DNA from: an uncultured Bacteroidota bacterium | Lineage (GTDB): Bacteria > Bacteroidota > Bacteroidia > Bacteroidales > WCHB1-69 | Length of the DNA: 45,239 nt | Assembly (NCBI GenBank): GCA_902774175.1 | Contig: CACYHG010000011.1 | Location: 1 to 45,239, forward strand | Direction of reading: 5' to 3' | Shown here: one piece after another, positions 29,721 through 41,147 of the stretch | How the letters are laid out: every line of letters begins with the position of its first letter | How positions within the stretch are numbered: position 1 is the first letter of the stretch | Notes under the pieces: model-generated | Databases searched by the model: none | The model's input: only the letters and a program-made list of their open reading frames with translations | Told to the model about the DNA's origin: nothing | Position numbers and translations under genes: made by a program

Positions 29721-32700
29721 CTATTCCTCCTTGGATGCCATTAATGACTCATACTCGGACTTGGAGCCGACAATGATGTTCTCGTACTCGCGGAGACCGG
29801 TGCCGCCAGGAATCAGGTGGCCGATGATAACGTTCTCCTTCAAGCCTTCCAGATAGTCGGTGCGGGCATTGACCGCCGCTTCGGTGAGCACCTTGGTCGT
29901 CTCCTGGAAGGAGGCGGCTGCGATAAAGCTCTTGTTCTGCAGCGAAGCCCTCGTAATACCTTGGAGAATCTGCTTTGCAGTTGCCGGTTGCGCGTCACGC
30001 ACAGTCATCTCAGTCTTGTCCTGACGTTTCAGCAGGGAATTCTCATCCCGAAGCTCACGGACGGAGATAATCTGACCCTCCTGATATTTTGCGGAATCCC
30101 CACTGGAGGCGACCACCTTCTTGTCCCAGATGTTGTCGTTCTCCTCCTGGAAATCCAGCTTGTTCACCAGTTCCCCTTCGAGGAAGCGGGTATCGCCCGG
30201 ATCGATAATCTCAACCTTACGCATCATCTGGCGGACAATCACCTCAAAATGTTTGTCGTCAATCTTCACACCCTGTCCGCGGTAAACGCTCTGCACCTCG
30301 TTGACAATGTATTCCTGAACCTGTTTCGGTCCCTTGATGGCCAGAATGTCAGCAGGGGTCAGCGCACCTTCGGAAAGCGGCGTGCCTGCACGGACAAAGT
30401 CGTTCTCCTGCGCAAGAATCTGCTTGGAAGTGGGGATCAGATAACGCTTCTCCTCACCTGTCCTTGAAGTGATGATAACCTCACGGTTGTTACGTTTCAG
30501 CTTTTTGCTGAACGAAACCACACCGTCGATTTCAGCCACTGTTGCGGGATCGGAGGGGTTACGGGCCTCGAACAGCTCGGTCACACGCGGCAGACCGCCG
30601 GTAATGTCACCGGCCTTGCCGAACACACGCGGAATCTTCACCAGAATGTCACCGGCCTTCAGTTTCTGACCCTCCTTGACCTCAATACGGGCACCGACCG
30701 GAAGGTCGTATTCCTTGATAACCTCATCCGCCTCATCCAAAATACGGATGGAGGGATTCTTGGTCTTCTGGCGGGTTTCGATGATAACCTTGGAGGTCAT
30801 ACCTGTCTGCTCCTCGGTTTCAGCCCTGTAGGTGACACCTTCAATAATGTTCTCATACTGGACTTTACCAGCGACCTCGGAGATAATCAACGCGTTAAAG
30901 GCATCCCACTCGGCAATCAGGTCACCCTTTTCAACCATGTCGCCGGATTTCTTATACAGGAAGGAACCGTATGAGATATTAGTGGTTGTCAATACAATAT
31001 GGGTTTCCGGATCGATAATGTGCATTTCGGCGGAACGGCCTATCACACGCTGGCAGCGCACAGGTTTACCGGAGGCATCCTCCTTTTCCACATCGACAGC
31101 GCGAAGCTCATCGATTTGCAGTATACCGTTATATTTGGCCTTGATATCAGCCTCAGTACGTGATGCTCCCGCAACACCACCGACGTGGAATGTACGCAGT
31201 GTCAGCTGGGTACCAGGCTCACCAATGGACTGGGCGGCAATGACACCAACCGTTTCACCGCGCTGCACCATCTTGGAGGTGGCAAGGTTACGGCCATAAC
31301 ACTTGGCACAAACGCCACGCTTGGATTCGCAGGTCAGCACGGAACGGATTTCAACCTCCTCGATGCCTGCCTCCTCAATGCGTTTGCCCAGAGTTTCGTT
31401 TATCTCATCACCGGCATGCACAATCACCTCATTGGTTTGGGGATCGTAGATGTCGTGCAGGCTGGTACGTCCCAGAATACGCTCATATAACGAAGCCACA
31501 ACGGCATCGTTCTGTTTGAAGGCACTTACTGTCAGACCGCGCAATGTACCGCAATCCTCCTCGGAAATAATCACATCGTGCGCCACATCCACCAGACGGC
31601 GGGTCAGATAACCTGCGTCAGCGGTTTTAAGGGCGGTATCGGCCAAACCCTTACGGGCACCGTGAGTGGAGATGAAGTACTCCAGAACGGACAGACCCTC
31701 CTTGAAGTTGGAGAGAATCGGGTTCTCAACAATCTCGCCTCCGACGGCACCGGCCTTGGTCGGCTTGGCCATCAGACCACGCATACCGGAAAGCTGGGTA
31801 ATCTGCGCATCGGAACCACGGGCTCCGGAATCCAGCATCATGTACACGGAATTGAAGCCCTGCTTGTCAGCCTTAAGCTGCTTGAGCAGGATGTCCTTGA
31901 TCTGGATGTTCACGCTCGACCAGACATCAATCACCTGGTTGTAACGCTCAGTACCGGTAATCCATCCGTTATAGAACTGGTCCATGATGTCCTCAACCTG
32001 CTTGTTGGCTTCGGCAATGATTTCAGCCTTCTCCTTCGGGATGATCACATCACCAAGGTTGAAGGACAATCCGCCGCGGAATGCCATCTTGTATCCCATA
32101 TCCTTGATATCGTCAAGGAACTTGGCGGTCTTGGCGGTACCGGTTTTCTTCAGCACGTCGCCGATGATGTCACGCAGTGACTTCTTGGTCAACAATTTGT
32201 TGATATATCCGTATTCTGCGGGAACGACCTGGTTGAAAAGCACACGGCCGACAGTTGTGTCTATCAGCTGCATCTTTCCGTCACCGTTCAGATTGACACG
32301 GCACTTGATGCAGGCGTTGGTGTGCACCTTGCCCTCATTATGCGCCATAATCACCTCTTCGGCACCGTAGAACACCTTGCCCTCACCCTTTACAGGATTT
32401 TCAGGCGTGGAATGCAGTTCCTTGGTGATATAGTAAAGTCCGAGCACCATGTCCTGTGACGGAACGGTGATAGGGCTTCCGTTGGCAGGGTTCAGGATGT
32501 TGTGGGAGCAGAGCATCAGCAGCTGGGCCTCCAATATGGCGGCGTTGCCCAGCGGCACATGCACAGCCATCTGGTCACCGTCGAAGTCGGCGTTGAAGGC
32601 AGTACATGCCAGCGGGTGCAGCCGGATAGCCTTGCCCTCCACCAGCTTCGGCTGGAAAGCCTGGATACCCAAACGGTGCAGCGTAGGGGCACGGTTCAGC

Positions 32701-34007
32701 AGAACGGGGTGACCCTTCAGAATATTTTCCAGAATGTCCCAAATGACGGCATCCTTACGGTCAACGATTTTTTTCGCGGATTTGACAGTCTTGACAATGC
32801 CGCGCTCCAGCAGCTGTCGGATGATGAACGGCTTGAAAAGTTCAGCCGCCATATCCTTCGGCAGTCCGCACTCGTTCAGATGCAGCTCCGGCCCGACAAT
32901 GATGACGGAACGGCCCGAATAGTCAACACGCTTACCCAACAGGTTCTGACGGAAACGTCCCTGCTTTCCCTTCAGGTTGTCGGAAAGGGATTTCAACGCT
33001 CTTGAATCCGACTTGAAGGCATTGGCTTTGCGGGAATTGTCGAACAGGGAATCCACAGCCTCCTGCAGCATACGCTTTTCGTTACGCATGATCACATCCG
33101 GCGCCTTGATGTCCATAAGGCGTTTCAGACGGTTGTTCCGGATGATGACACGGCGGTACAGCTCGTTCAGGTCGGAGGTTGCGAAGCGTCCTCCATCCAG
33201 AGGCACCAACGGACGCAACTCAGGCGGAATCACAGGGATAATCTTCATGATCATCCATTCCGGACGGTTTTCAATCCTCTTGCGGCTGTCACGGAACGCC
33301 TCGAACACGTTCAGGCGTTTCAGCAGTTCCTGCTTCCTCTGCTGTGAGGACTCCTTGTCGGCACGGCTGCGCAGCTCGTAGGATTCCTTGTCAATGTCAA
33401 TGCTGACAATCACGTCATACAACGCCTCGGCACCCATCTTGGCAATGAACTTGTCCGGATCGCTGTCATCAAGCGTGCTGTTGTTCGGGAGCCGGTCAAG
33501 GATGGCCGAATACTCCTCTTCCGAAAGCAGATCCATCCTGCTGACAGGATCCTCCAGCTTGGCGGCGTTACCCGGCTGTATCACCAGATACTTCTCATAG
33601 TAGACAACAGCCTCCACCTCCTTGGCGCGCAGACCGACGAAAGCGGCCAGCTTGTTCGGGGTGGACTTGAAAAACCAGATGTGGGCGACCGGGATAACCA
33701 GCTGGATGTGCCCCATCCATTCGCGCCGCACCTTGCGTTCGGTCACCACGACACCGCAATGGTCGCAGACCACTCCCTTGTAGCGGATGCGCTTGTATTT
33801 GCCGCAATGACACTCCCAATCCTTGGTGGGACCGAAAATGCGTTCGCAGAACAAGCCGTCACGCTCCGCCTTATAGGTGCGGTAGTTGATTGTTTCCGGC
33901 TTGGTCACCTCGCCGTGGGACTGGTCAAAGATGGATTTCGGGGAAGCGAGGCTGATGGTTATCTTTGAAAAATCCTTTCTCGAATTATTGTCTTTCTTTA
34001 CAATCAT
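29721..34007 (-). CDS. rpoC: RNA polymerase beta-prime subunit
   Basis: A 1428-residue subunit with the catalytic Mg site [12 protein letters not shown], the N-terminal zinc ribbon [20 protein letters not shown] and the second zinc site with [13 protein letters not shown]. Length matches Bacteroidota RpoC. I begin at the ATG at 34007 (MIVKKDNN) rather than an earlier in-frame codon, as the family starts here. It lies 34 bases after rpoB. Confidence 0.98.
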   Translation of the reverse strand: MIVKKDNNSRKDFSKITISLASPKSIFDQSHGEVTKPETINYRTYKAERDGLFCERIFGPTKDWECHCGKYKRIRYKGVVCDHCGVVVTERKVRREWMGHIQLVIPVAHIWFFKSTPNKLAAFVGLRAKEVEAVVYYEKYLVIQPGNAAKLEDPVSRMDLLSEEEYSAILDRLPNNSTLDDSDPDKFIAKMGAEALYDVIVSIDIDKESYELRSRADKESSQQRKQELLKRLNVFEAFRDSRKRIENRPEWMIMKIIPVIPPELRPLVPLDGGRFATSDLNELYRRVIIRNNRLKRLMDIKAPDVIMRNEKRMLQEAVDSLFDNSRKANAFKSDSRALKSLSDNLKGKQGRFRQNLLGKRVDYSGRSVIIVGPELHLNECGLPKDMAAELFKPFIIRQLLERGIVKTVKSAKKIVDRKDAVIWDILENILKGHPVLLNRAPTLHRLGIQAFQPKLVEGKAIRLHPLACTAFNADFDGDQMAVHVPLGNAAILEAQLLMLCSHNILNPANGSPITVPSQDMVLGLYYITKELHSTPENPVKGEGKVFYGAEEVIMAHNEGKVHTNACIKCRVNLNGDGKMQLIDTTVGRVLFNQVVPAEYGYINKLLTKKSLRDIIGDVLKKTGTAKTAKFLDDIKDMGYKMAFRGGLSFNLGDVIIPKEKAEIIAEANKQVEDIMDQFYNGWITGTERYNQVIDVWSSVNIQIKDILLKQLKADKQGFNSVYMMLDSGARGSDAQITQLSGMRGLMAKPTKAGAVGGEIVENPILSNFKEGLSVLEYFISTHGARKGLADTALKTADAGYLTRRLVDVAHDVIISEEDCGTLRGLTVSAFKQNDAVVASLYERILGRTSLHDIYDPQTNEVIVHAGDEINETLGKRIEEAGIEEVEIRSVLTCESKRGVCAKCYGRNLATSKMVQRGETVGVIAAQSIGEPGTQLTLRTFHVGGVAGASRTEADIKAKYNGILQIDELRAVDVEKEDASGKPVRCQRVIGRSAEMHIIDPETHIVLTTTNISYGSFLYKKSGDMVEKGDLIAEWDAFNALIISEVAGKVQYENIIEGVTYRAETEEQTGMTSKVIIETRQKTKNPSIRILDEADEVIKEYDLPVGARIEVKEGQKLKAGDILVKIPRVFGKAGDITGGLPRVTELFEARNPSDPATVAEIDGVVSFSKKLKRNNREVIITSRTGEEKRYLIPTSKQILAQENDFVRAGTPLSEGALTPADILAIKGPKQVQEYIVNEVQSVYRGQGVKIDDKHFEVIVRQMMRKVEIIDPGDTRFLEGELVNKLDFQEENDNIWDKKVVASSGDSAKYQEGQIISVRELRDENSLLKRQDKTEMTVRDAQPATAKQILQGITRASLQNKSFIAAASFQETTKVLTEAAVNARTDYLEGLKENVIIGHLIPGGTGLREYENIIVGSKSEYESLMASKEE

Positions 34008-34041
34008 TATTTTTACTCTCAATAATTATAAATTGGGTTGG

Positions 34042-37000
34042 CTATTCAAAGGTGATTTCAAGACCCAGACCGCGCAACTCGTTCACCAATACATTAAATG
34101 ATTCGGGCAGGCCCGGCGTAGGCATGTTCTCACCCTTCACAATGGCTTCGTATGCCTTTGCACGTCCGGTGACATCGTCCGACTTCACCGTAAGGATTTC
34201 GCGCAGCACATTTGAAGCGCCGAAGGCCTCCAACGCCCAAACCTCCATCTCACCAAAACGCTGGCCACCGAACTGGGCCTTACCGCCCAACGGCTGCTGG
34301 GTGATCAGTGAGTACGGTCCGATGGAACGGGCATGCATCTTGTCGTCCACCAGATGGTGCAGTTTCAGCATGTAGATGTAACCCACCGTAACCTTCTGCT
34401 CAAAGCGTTCGCCTGTCTCACCGTTGTAGAGGTAGACGCTTCCGTTCTCCGGCAGACCGGCTTTGGCAAGATACCCGTTGACATCGTCCGCGGTGGCACC
34501 GTCGAAGATCGGGGTGGCGAATTTCAGGCCAAGCTCCTTACCGGCCCATCCCAAAATGGTTTCGTAAATCTGCCCGATGTTCATACGGGAAGGCACACCC
34601 AGAGGATTAAGCACAATGTCGACAGGAGTACCGTCTTCCATGAACGGCATATCCTCCTCCTTGACGATTTTGGCCACAATACCCTTGTTACCGTGACGAC
34701 CGGCCATCTTGTCACCGATTTTAAGCTTACGCTTGTCGGCAATATAGACCTTGGCCATCTGCACGATGCCGGTGGGCAGCTCGTCGCCCACAGTGACGGC
34801 GAACTTCTCACGGGTGTATCTGGCGTTCAGTATGCGCAGCTTCTCGTTGTAGTTGCGCACCACCTGTACCACCAGCGCGTTGATCTTACGGTCGGTGGTC
34901 CAGCCTTCCAGATTGACTATGCTGAAATCAATGGTCGCCAGCGACTTCTGCGAGAACTTCGGTCCCTTGGGAATCAGCACGTTCTTGTTGTTGTCGGTCA
35001 CACCGTGCGACAATTTGCCTTCGAGGATACGGTACAATTTCACTATCAGCGTCTCGCGCAAAGCGGAGGCCTCCTTTTCAAATTGCACGTCAATATCCTT
35101 AAGAGTGTCCTTCTCCTTCAGCTTGCCCTTGCGGGACTTCATCATACGGGAGAAGAGGTGGTTCTCAAGCACAATACCCTCCATCGAAGGTGGCGCCTTA
35201 AGGGAGGCGTCCTTGACATCGCCGGCCTTGTCGCCGAAAATGGCACGGAGCAGCTTCTCCTCCGGCGTGGGATAGGATTCGCCCTTCGGAGTAATCTTTC
35301 CGATCAGGATGTCCCCTTCGCGGACATGGGCGCCCACACGAACCAGGCCGTTGGCATCCAAATCCTTGGTAGCCTCCGCGCTGACATTTGGGATATCGTT
35401 GGTAAGCTCCTCGATGCCGCGCTTGGTGTCACGGACCTCCAGAGTGAACTCCTCAATATGTATGGAGGTGAAGATGTCCTCCTTGATGACACGCTCGGAA
35501 ATCACGATGGCATCCTCGAAGTTGTAACCCTTCCAAGGCATGAAGGCCACCTTAAGGTTGCGGCCCAAAGCCAGCTCACCGTTCTGGGTGCCGTATCCCT
35601 CTGTCAGGATCTGACCCTTGACCACCTTCTGTCCCTTGCGGACAATCGGATAGATGTTAATGCAGGTGCTCTGGTTGGTACGCTGGTATTTGACCATGTC
35701 ATATATCTTGACCTTCGGGTCGAAACTGACAAGCTCCTCAGTCTCGGTACGGTCATATTTGATCCGGATCTGTGTGTTGTCCACATATTCCACCACACCG
35801 TTACCCTCGGCATAAATCTGGGAACGTGAGGAGCGGCAGACGCACTCTTCGATACCGGTACCCACGATGGGCGCCTCCGGCTTCAGCAGCGGCACCGCCT
35901 GACGCATCATGTTCGATCCCATCAGCGCACGGTTGGCGTCGTCGTGTTCAAGGAACGGGATCAGGGATGCGGCGATTGATGCAATCTGGTTCGGAGCGAC
36001 ATCCATCAGGTCGATTTCGTCCGGACTGGCAATCGGGTAGTCAACGCTCCGTCTCGCCTTGATGCGCTTGTTCTGCAGACGTCCCTCGGCATCCATAGGC
36101 TCCACAGCCTGCGCGATAGTGAGGTTCTCCTCCTCCTCAGCGGTCAGGTAAATCAGCGGTTCCTTCATCTGCACCTGTCCGTCAACCACTTTCCGGTACG
36201 GGGTCTCAATGAATCCGAGACGGTTGATCTTGGCGAAGACGCAGAGGGAAGAAATCAGACCGATATTGGGGCCTTCAGGAGTCTCGATGGTGCAGAGACG
36301 TCCATAATGGGTGTAGTGCACGTCACGGACCTCAAAACCGGCACGGTCGCGGGAGATACCACCCTGTCCCAACGCGGAAATCCTGCGCTTGTGGGTGATT
36401 TCGGCCAGCGAGTTGGTCTGGTCCATAAACTGCGACAGCTGGTTGGTGCCGAAGAAGGAGTTGATGACGGAAGACAATGCCTTCGCGTTAATCAGGTCGA
36501 TCGGCGTGAACAGCTCATTGTCGCGCACGTTCATCCTGTCGCGGATGGTGCGGGCCATACGGTTCAACCCGACGCCGAAATGGTTTGAGAACTGCTCGCC
36601 GACAGTGCGGATACGGCGGTTGCTCAAGTGGTCGATGTCGTCCACCTCCTCCTTGGAGTTGATCAGCTTAATCAGATGCTTGATGATGCTGACAATATCC
36701 TCATTTGTCAGAACACGGGTCTTGGGGTCGATGTTAAGGTTCAGCTTCCGGTTGATGCGGTAGCGTCCCATCTCACCCAAATCATACCGCTTGTCAGAAA
36801 AGAAGAGCTTCTCCAAAGTGCTGCGGGCCGTCTCCTCATCTGGAGGGGCGGTGTTGCGCAGCTGCAGGTAGATGTAGTCGATGGCCTCCTTTTCCGAATT
36901 GGTCGGGTCCTTCTGCAGCGTGTTGAAAATGATGGAATAATCCGACGATGTCTCATCATCCTTATGGATCAGGATGGTCTTGACATCGGCATTGGCAATC

Positions 37001-37842
37001 ATATTTATATGAGCCTCTTCCAGAACAGTCTCGCGGGGAACGATGATTTCCGCACGGGAATAGGTGACCACCTCACCCGTCTCCTCATCGGCCAGATCCT
37101 CGTTGCGGAACTTCACAACGTTGGCGGCCAGTTTGCTGCCCAGAAGTTTCTTCAGATTTGTCTTGGTCGCCTTCTCCTCACGCGCCATGTCGAAAATGGT
37201 AAGGATGTCCTTGTCCGACTCATATCCGATGGCCCGGAGCAGAGTGGTGACCGGCAATTTCTTCTTGCGGTCAATATAGGCATACATCACGTTGGAGATG
37301 TCGGTGGTGAATTCAATCCACGATCCGCGGAAGGGGATGATACGGGCCGAATAGAGCTGGGTCCCGTTCGTATGGAAAGAGGTGCCGAAAAAGACACCGG
37401 GGGAACGGTGCAGCTGAGAGACGATGACACGCTCCGCGCCGTTGATGACAAAGGTACCCTTTTCGGTCATATAAGGAATCAGACCAAGATAGACATCCTG
37501 TGTCTTGGTCTCGAAATCCTCATTGTCCGCATCGTTACAATAGAGTTTTAACTTTGCCTTCAACGGGACGCTGTACGTAAGCCCCCTTTCGATGCACTCC
37601 TTTACAGAATAGCGGGGCGCATCAAAAAAATAATCCACAAAATCCAACACATAGCAGTTCCGTGTGTCGGTAATGGGGAAATTCTCTGCAAAAACCTTAT
37701 ACAAACCTTCCTTACATCTCAATTCGGGATTCGTGTCAATCTGAAAGAAATCCTTGAAAGACTGTACCTGAATATCCAGAAAATCCGGATACGCTGTTTG
37801 CACCGCAGAGGCGAAATTGATTCTTTCTGTTTTATTTACCAA
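34042..37842 (-). CDS. rpoB: RNA polymerase beta subunit
   Basis: A 1266-residue subunit with the rifampicin region ([25 protein letters not shown]), [10 protein letters not shown] and [13 protein letters not shown]. The residues of the rifampicin pocket look wild-type ([20 protein letters not shown]). The start needs a choice: no ATG exists before the conserved [10 protein letters not shown], so I use TTG at 37842 (LVNKTE). An upstream TTG at 37911 would put the rplL-rpoB hairpin inside the gene and is rejected. Confidence 0.97.
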   Translation of the reverse strand: MVNKTERINFASAVQTAYPDFLDIQVQSFKDFFQIDTNPELRCKEGLYKVFAENFPITDTRNCYVLDFVDYFFDAPRYSVKECIERGLTYSVPLKAKLKLYCNDADNEDFETKTQDVYLGLIPYMTEKGTFVINGAERVIVSQLHRSPGVFFGTSFHTNGTQLYSARIIPFRGSWIEFTTDISNVMYAYIDRKKKLPVTTLLRAIGYESDKDILTIFDMAREEKATKTNLKKLLGSKLAANVVKFRNEDLADEETGEVVTYSRAEIIVPRETVLEEAHINMIANADVKTILIHKDDETSSDYSIIFNTLQKDPTNSEKEAIDYIYLQLRNTAPPDEETARSTLEKLFFSDKRYDLGEMGRYRINRKLNLNIDPKTRVLTNEDIVSIIKHLIKLINSKEEVDDIDHLSNRRIRTVGEQFSNHFGVGLNRMARTIRDRMNVRDNELFTPIDLINAKALSSVINSFFGTNQLSQFMDQTNSLAEITHKRRISALGQGGISRDRAGFEVRDVHYTHYGRLCTIETPEGPNIGLISSLCVFAKINRLGFIETPYRKVVDGQVQMKEPLIYLTAEEEENLTIAQAVEPMDAEGRLQNKRIKARRSVDYPIASPDEIDLMDVAPNQIASIAASLIPFLEHDDANRALMGSNMMRQAVPLLKPEAPIVGTGIEECVCRSSRSQIYAEGNGVVEYVDNTQIRIKYDRTETEELVSFDPKVKIYDMVKYQRTNQSTCINIYPIVRKGQKVVKGQILTEGYGTQNGELALGRNLKVAFMPWKGYNFEDAIVISERVIKEDIFTSIHIEEFTLEVRDTKRGIEELTNDIPNVSAEATKDLDANGLVRVGAHVREGDILIGKITPKGESYPTPEEKLLRAIFGDKAGDVKDASLKAPPSMEGIVLENHLFSRMMKSRKGKLKEKDTLKDIDVQFEKEASALRETLIVKLYRILEGKLSHGVTDNNKNVLIPKGPKFSQKSLATIDFSIVNLEGWTTDRKINALVVQVVRNYNEKLRILNARYTREKFAVTVGDELPTGIVQMAKVYIADKRKLKIGDKMAGRHGNKGIVAKIVKEEDMPFMEDGTPVDIVLNPLGVPSRMNIGQIYETILGWAGKELGLKFATPIFDGATADDVNGYLAKAGLPENGSVYLYNGETGERFEQKVTVGYIYMLKLHHLVDDKMHARSIGPYSLITQQPLGGKAQFGGQRFGEMEVWALEAFGASNVLREILTVKSDDVTGRAKAYEAIVKGENMPTPGLPESFNVLVNELRGLGLEITFE

Positions 37843-37881
37843 GGCTTTAGCTTTTAAAAGTTTTAAATATAAGAACGTATG

Positions 37882-37926
37882 ACAAAAAAGAACATATAAG
37901 ACCCCACGCAAGAGGTCTTATATGTT
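37882..37926 (-). terminator. Hairpin with T-run between rplL and rpoB, probable attenuator
   Basis: A 13-bp perfect stem AACATATAAGACC (37891-37903) and GGTCTTATATGTT (37914-37926) with a 10-base loop, followed on the minus strand by C and six T. It has the form of an intrinsic terminator inside an operon. Partial read-through would lower RNA polymerase subunits relative to L7/L12, as the rplL-rpoB attenuator does in Escherichia coli. Confidence 0.75.
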
Positions 37927-37940
37927 GGAAAGGTCGTAAA

Positions 37941-38321
37941 TTATTTAATTTCGACTTCAGCGCCGGCTTCTTCCAGCACTTTCTTCAAGGCCTCGGCTTC
38001 CGCTTTGGAAACACCCTCCTTGATGGCTTTGGGAGCACCGTCAACCAACTCCTTGGCCTCTTTCAGTCCGAGGCTGGTCTGCTCTTTGACCAGTTTCACA
38101 ACTGCCAGCTTCTGGGCACCGGCGGCTTTCAGAATCACGTCGAAAGCAGTCTTTTCCTCTTCAGCGGCGGCGGCACCACCAGCGGCGGGACCGGCGGCAA
38201 CTGCGACAGCAGCGGCGGCGGGTTCAATGCCATATTCCTCTTTCAGGATCTGGGCCAATTCGTTAACTTCCTTAACGGTTAAATTTACTAATTGTTCAGC
38301 AAATGCTTTTAAGTCTGCCAT
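37941..38321 (-). CDS. rplL: 50S ribosomal protein L7/L12
   Basis: A 126-residue acidic stalk protein that recruits translation GTPases. N-terminal dimerisation helix pair (1-35), an Ala/Gly-rich hinge (36-52) and the globular domain with [18 protein letters not shown]-like [10 protein letters not shown] and [14 protein letters not shown]. Normal length. 51 bases after rplJ. Confidence 0.98.
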   Translation of the reverse strand: MADLKAFAEQLVNLTVKEVNELAQILKEEYGIEPAAAAVAVAAGPAAGGAAAAEEEKTAFDVILKAAGAQKLAVVKLVKEQTSLGLKEAKELVDGAPKAIKEGVSKAEAEALKKVLEEAGAEVEIK

Positions 38322-38372
38322 TTTACTATTAATTTTTTGTGTTTTTTACTTTGTTTAACTTTACTTGGAGGT

Positions 38373-38891
38373 TTATTCTCTCTCCGAGAGGGTCTTGACG
38401 ATGCCGGCCAGTTTGCCGCCACCGGATTGCAACGCAGAAATGACATTGCGCGCCGGGGACTGCAGCAGTCCGACAATCTCGCCGATGAGTTCTTCGCGGG
38501 ACTTCAGGTTGGCTAACAGCTCAATCTGGTCATCCCCCACATACACTGACTGGTCAATGTAGGCTGCCTTGACAGCAGGAATGGTTGCCTTGCCACGGAA
38601 TTCCTTGATGATGCGGGCCGGAAGGTTACCTGTTTCGGAAACCATTATGGCCGAATTGCCATGCAATGCCTCATACATTTCGGAATAGTCCGTATCCAGC
38701 CGCTCCATGGCCTTTTTCAGCAAGGTGTTTTTCACCATCCTTACCTTCACGCCTTTGCGGAAGCAAACCCGCCGCAGACTGTTGGTCTTTTCGACGGTCA
38801 TGCCGGTCAGATCAGCTACATAAACCGTGTTGTACTGGGAAAGAATCTCAGCGATCTCATTAATTTCCTGTGCTTTTTGTTCTTTACGCAT
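38373..38891 (-). CDS. rplJ: 50S ribosomal protein L10
   Basis: A 172-residue protein that anchors the L7/L12 stalk to 23S rRNA. The N-terminal block VYVADLTGMTVEKTNSLRR, then VRMVKNTLLKKAMER, and the C-terminal helix SALQSGGGKLAGIVKTLSE match uL10. Only 6 bases after rplA, so there is no long rplJ leader of the kind that binds the L10-L12 complex in Escherichia coli. Confidence 0.97.
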   Translation of the reverse strand: MRKEQKAQEINEIAEILSQYNTVYVADLTGMTVEKTNSLRRVCFRKGVKVRMVKNTLLKKAMERLDTDYSEMYEALHGNSAIMVSETGNLPARIIKEFRGKATIPAVKAAYIDQSVYVGDDQIELLANLKSREELIGEIVGLLQSPARNVISALQSGGGKLAGIVKTLSERE

Positions 38892-38897
38892 GATAAA

Positions 38898-39596
38898 TTA
38901 ATTTAATGTAACTGATTTCAAATCCACCTGCACACCGGGACTCATGGTGCTGGACAAATAGACGCTCTTGACATAGGTTCCCTTGGCGGCGGCCGGTTTC
39001 AGCTTGATGATGGTGGCGAGCATCTCCTTGACGTTGTCGTAGATTTTCTCCGGAGTGAAGGAAACCTTGGCGACACCGGCATGAATGATACCGAATTTGT
39101 CCACCTTGAAATCAATTTTACCGGCTTTCACCTCGGAGATGGCCTTGCCGACCTCCATGGTCACCGTTCCGGTCTTCGGGTTCGGCATCAGGCCTCTCGG
39201 ACCCAGGATACGTCCCAGGGCACCGATTTTCGGCATGACGCTCGGCATGGTGATGATAACATCAACATCCGTCCAACCTTCCTTGATTTTCTGCACATAT
39301 TCATCCAAACCAACATAATCGGCTCCCGCAGCCTTGGCCTCATCCTCCTTTTCAGGGGTGACAAGGGCAAGAACACGAACCACTTTTCCGGTTCCATGCG
39401 GTAATGTGACAACTCCACGCACCATCTGGTTGGCCTTACGGGGGTCAACGCCCAAACGGACGTCCAGATCCACGGAGGCATCGAATTTGGTGTAGGTGAT
39501 GTCCTTCACTACTTGAACGGCTTCCGTCAGGCTGTAGACCTTGGAGAGGTCGTATTTCGCCATGACTTCCTTACGTTTTTTCGATACTTTTGCCAT
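38898..39596 (-). CDS. rplA: 50S ribosomal protein L1
   Basis: A 232-residue uL1 protein of the 50S L1 stalk. Signatures are [46 protein letters not shown] and [10 protein letters not shown]. Typical length. It lies 25 bases after rplK. Confidence 0.98.
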   Translation of the reverse strand: MAKVSKKRKEVMAKYDLSKVYSLTEAVQVVKDITYTKFDASVDLDVRLGVDPRKANQMVRGVVTLPHGTGKVVRVLALVTPEKEDEAKAAGADYVGLDEYVQKIKEGWTDVDVIITMPSVMPKIGALGRILGPRGLMPNPKTGTVTMEVGKAISEVKAGKIDFKVDKFGIIHAGVAKVSFTPEKIYDNVKEMLATIIKLKPAAAKGTYVKSVYLSSTMSPGVQVDLKSVTLN

Positions 39597-39621
39597 TGCT
39601 TGATTCTTAAAATGTTAATGA

Positions 39622-40068
39622 CTAACTTTCAAAAGGGCTTGTGCCTCCCTTGACGGTCACGCCCATACTGCGGGCAGTACCTGCCACCATCTTCATGGCG
39701 GATTCAACTGTGAAGCAGTTCAAATCCGGCATCTTCTCTTCCGCGATGGCACGCACCTGATCCCAAGTAAGGCTGGCGACTTTGGTACGGTTGGGTTCGC
39801 CAGAACCTTTGGCAGCCTTGGTGGCTTCCAGGATCATGACGGCAACCGGAGAGACCTTGAGTATGAAATCAAAAGATTTGTCCTTGTAAACAGTGATGAT
39901 GACCGGGATGATTTTTCCGGCCTTGTCCTGCGTACGCGCATTGAACTGTTTGCAGAACTCCATGATGTTCACACCCTTGGAACCCAAAGCGGGGCCTACA
40001 GGAGGCGAAGGATTCGCAGCACCACCTTTGATTTGCAGTTTAATGAACCCTGCTACTTCTTTTGCCAT
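39622..40068 (-). CDS. rplK: 50S ribosomal protein L11
   Basis: A 148-residue uL11 protein binding the GTPase-associated region of 23S rRNA. The N-terminal [23 protein letters not shown], then [15 protein letters not shown], and the C-terminal RNA-binding domain ending in [10 protein letters not shown] are typical. It lies 47 bases after nusG. Confidence 0.98.
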   Translation of the reverse strand: MAKEVAGFIKLQIKGGAANPSPPVGPALGSKGVNIMEFCKQFNARTQDKAGKIIPVIITVYKDKSFDFILKVSPVAVMILEATKAAKGSGEPNRTKVASLTWDQVRAIAEEKMPDLNCFTVESAMKMVAGTARSMGVTVKGGTSPFES

Positions 40069-40115
40069 TTTTTACTTGAACTTTTGAATTGATTGAACAC
40101 TTGTTTACCTTCCAA

Positions 40116-40664
40116 CTAAGCCTCTTTCACTACCTGAGAGAAGTTCAGTTCCACCGGGGTTTTTCTGCCGAAGATTTTCACCGTAACCTTCAGCTTCTTC
40201 TTCTCCTGATTCACTTCCTCCACCACTCCGCTGAAATTGTTGAAAGGCCCGTCAATCACGGTAATGGACTCTCCCTCAATGAAGGAATATACCATTTCCT
40301 CCTCGTTTTCGATCAGTTCATCCACCTTGCCGAGCAAACGCTTCACCTCGCTTTCACGCAAAGGCTCCGGTTCGTTGCCGGTACCGAGAAAACCAAGCAC
40401 GCTCGGCGTCTGCCGGAGAAGATGCTTGATTTCGCCCTGGGACAAATCGGCCTCAACGAAGATATAGCCCGGGTAGAAATTCTTCTCTTTCGAGATTTTC
40501 TTTCCGTTCCGGACCTGATACACCTTTTCAATCGGGATCAGCACCTGCGAAACATAGTCCTGAAAATTCCGGGCAGCAACCTCTGTCTCGATGTGCTGCT
40601 TGACCTTCTTCTCATGACCAGTAATGGTTCGTAACACATACCACTTTAAATTCGTCTCGCTCAT
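40116..40664 (-). CDS. nusG: Transcription termination/antitermination factor NusG
   Basis: A 182-residue protein with an NGN domain ([16 protein letters not shown] through [13 protein letters not shown]) and a C-terminal KOW domain ([20 protein letters not shown]). It binds RNA polymerase and couples it to Rho or the ribosome. The ATG at 40664 (MSETNL) fits family alignments; ATG at 40673 is an alternative. Normal length, not a long specialised NusG-like paralogue (UpxY/LoaP). Confidence 0.96.
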   Translation of the reverse strand: MSETNLKWYVLRTITGHEKKVKQHIETEVAARNFQDYVSQVLIPIEKVYQVRNGKKISKEKNFYPGYIFVEADLSQGEIKHLLRQTPSVLGFLGTGNEPEPLRESEVKRLLGKVDELIENEEEMVYSFIEGESITVIDGPFNNFSGVVEEVNQEKKKLKVTVKIFGRKTPVELNFSQVVKEA

Positions 40665-40763
40665 AGCCTGCATCCGTTAACGTTGATTAAACAGAATTAT
40701 AAATCGTGACAGGCGCCTCAATGTACTTGGGAAGCAAGGCACCCGGACACTTTCGTATTATTA

Positions 40764-40988
40764 TTATGCACCGTAGAAAAATCCCAACAAACCTTTCCAC
40801 ACAAAGGAACCGAATCCGATGTGCTGGATTCCGAAAACAAAATCCATAAGAAACACCACCAATGCAATGACCAAAGCGGCCACACTGACCACGATCGCAC
40901 TGCTCTGCAATTCTTCCCAGGAGGGCCAAGTCACCTTATGAACCAACTCATTGTAGGATTCCTTGCAATAATTAACTATCTTCTTCAT
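40764..40988 (-). CDS. secE: Protein translocase subunit SecE
   Basis: A 74-residue protein with one membrane segment (SAIVVSVAALVIALVVFLMD), preceded by the conserved amphipathic region ELVHKVTWPSWEE, with the Bacteroidota-type short form. It clamps SecY in the translocon. The 99 bases between its stop codon and nusG show no clear signal. Confidence 0.95.
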   Translation of the reverse strand: MKKIVNYCKESYNELVHKVTWPSWEELQSSAIVVSVAALVIALVVFLMDFVFGIQHIGFGSFVWKGLLGFFYGA

Positions 40989-41019
40989 CTGTGTACCTGT
41001 TTTCTTAGAAGTTTCTACT

Positions 41020-41093
41020 TGGCAGGAGAAGAAAGATTCGAACTCTCATCAACGGTTTTGGAGACCGCTATTCTACCCTTGAACTATTCTCCT
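41020..41093 (-). tRNA. tRNA-Trp (CCA anticodon)
   Basis: A 74-base gene with acceptor stem AGGAGAA/TTCTCCT, TTC-containing T-arm, anticodon loop with CCA, discriminator G and an encoded CCA end (41020-41022). It sits between tuf and secE, the usual place in Bacteroidota. Confidence 0.95.
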
Positions 41094-41096
41094 GAA

Positions 41097-41130
41097 TAGG
41101 AAAGGGCACATTGTGAAGAGCCCTTTCCTA
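41097..41130 (-). other. Hairpin between tuf and tRNA-Trp, possible processing signal
   Basis: An 11-bp perfect stem TAGGAAAGGGC (41097-41107) and GCCCTTTCCTA (41120-41130) with a 12-base loop. No T-run follows and the tRNA starts 4 bases later, so an RNA processing site fits better than a terminator. Confidence 0.55.
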
Positions 41131-41147
41131 CATTTAATTAATATATC

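Noticed and set aside
34333-35829. Long open frame on the plus strand opposite rpoB
   Set aside because: It mirrors the codon pattern of rpoB, has no domain and no promoter. The same applies to long frames opposite tuf, mmdA, rpoC and hydG.
37843-37911. Longer rpoB reading from a TTG at 37911
   Set aside because: It would translate through the rplL-rpoB hairpin and adds residues not found in RpoB families.
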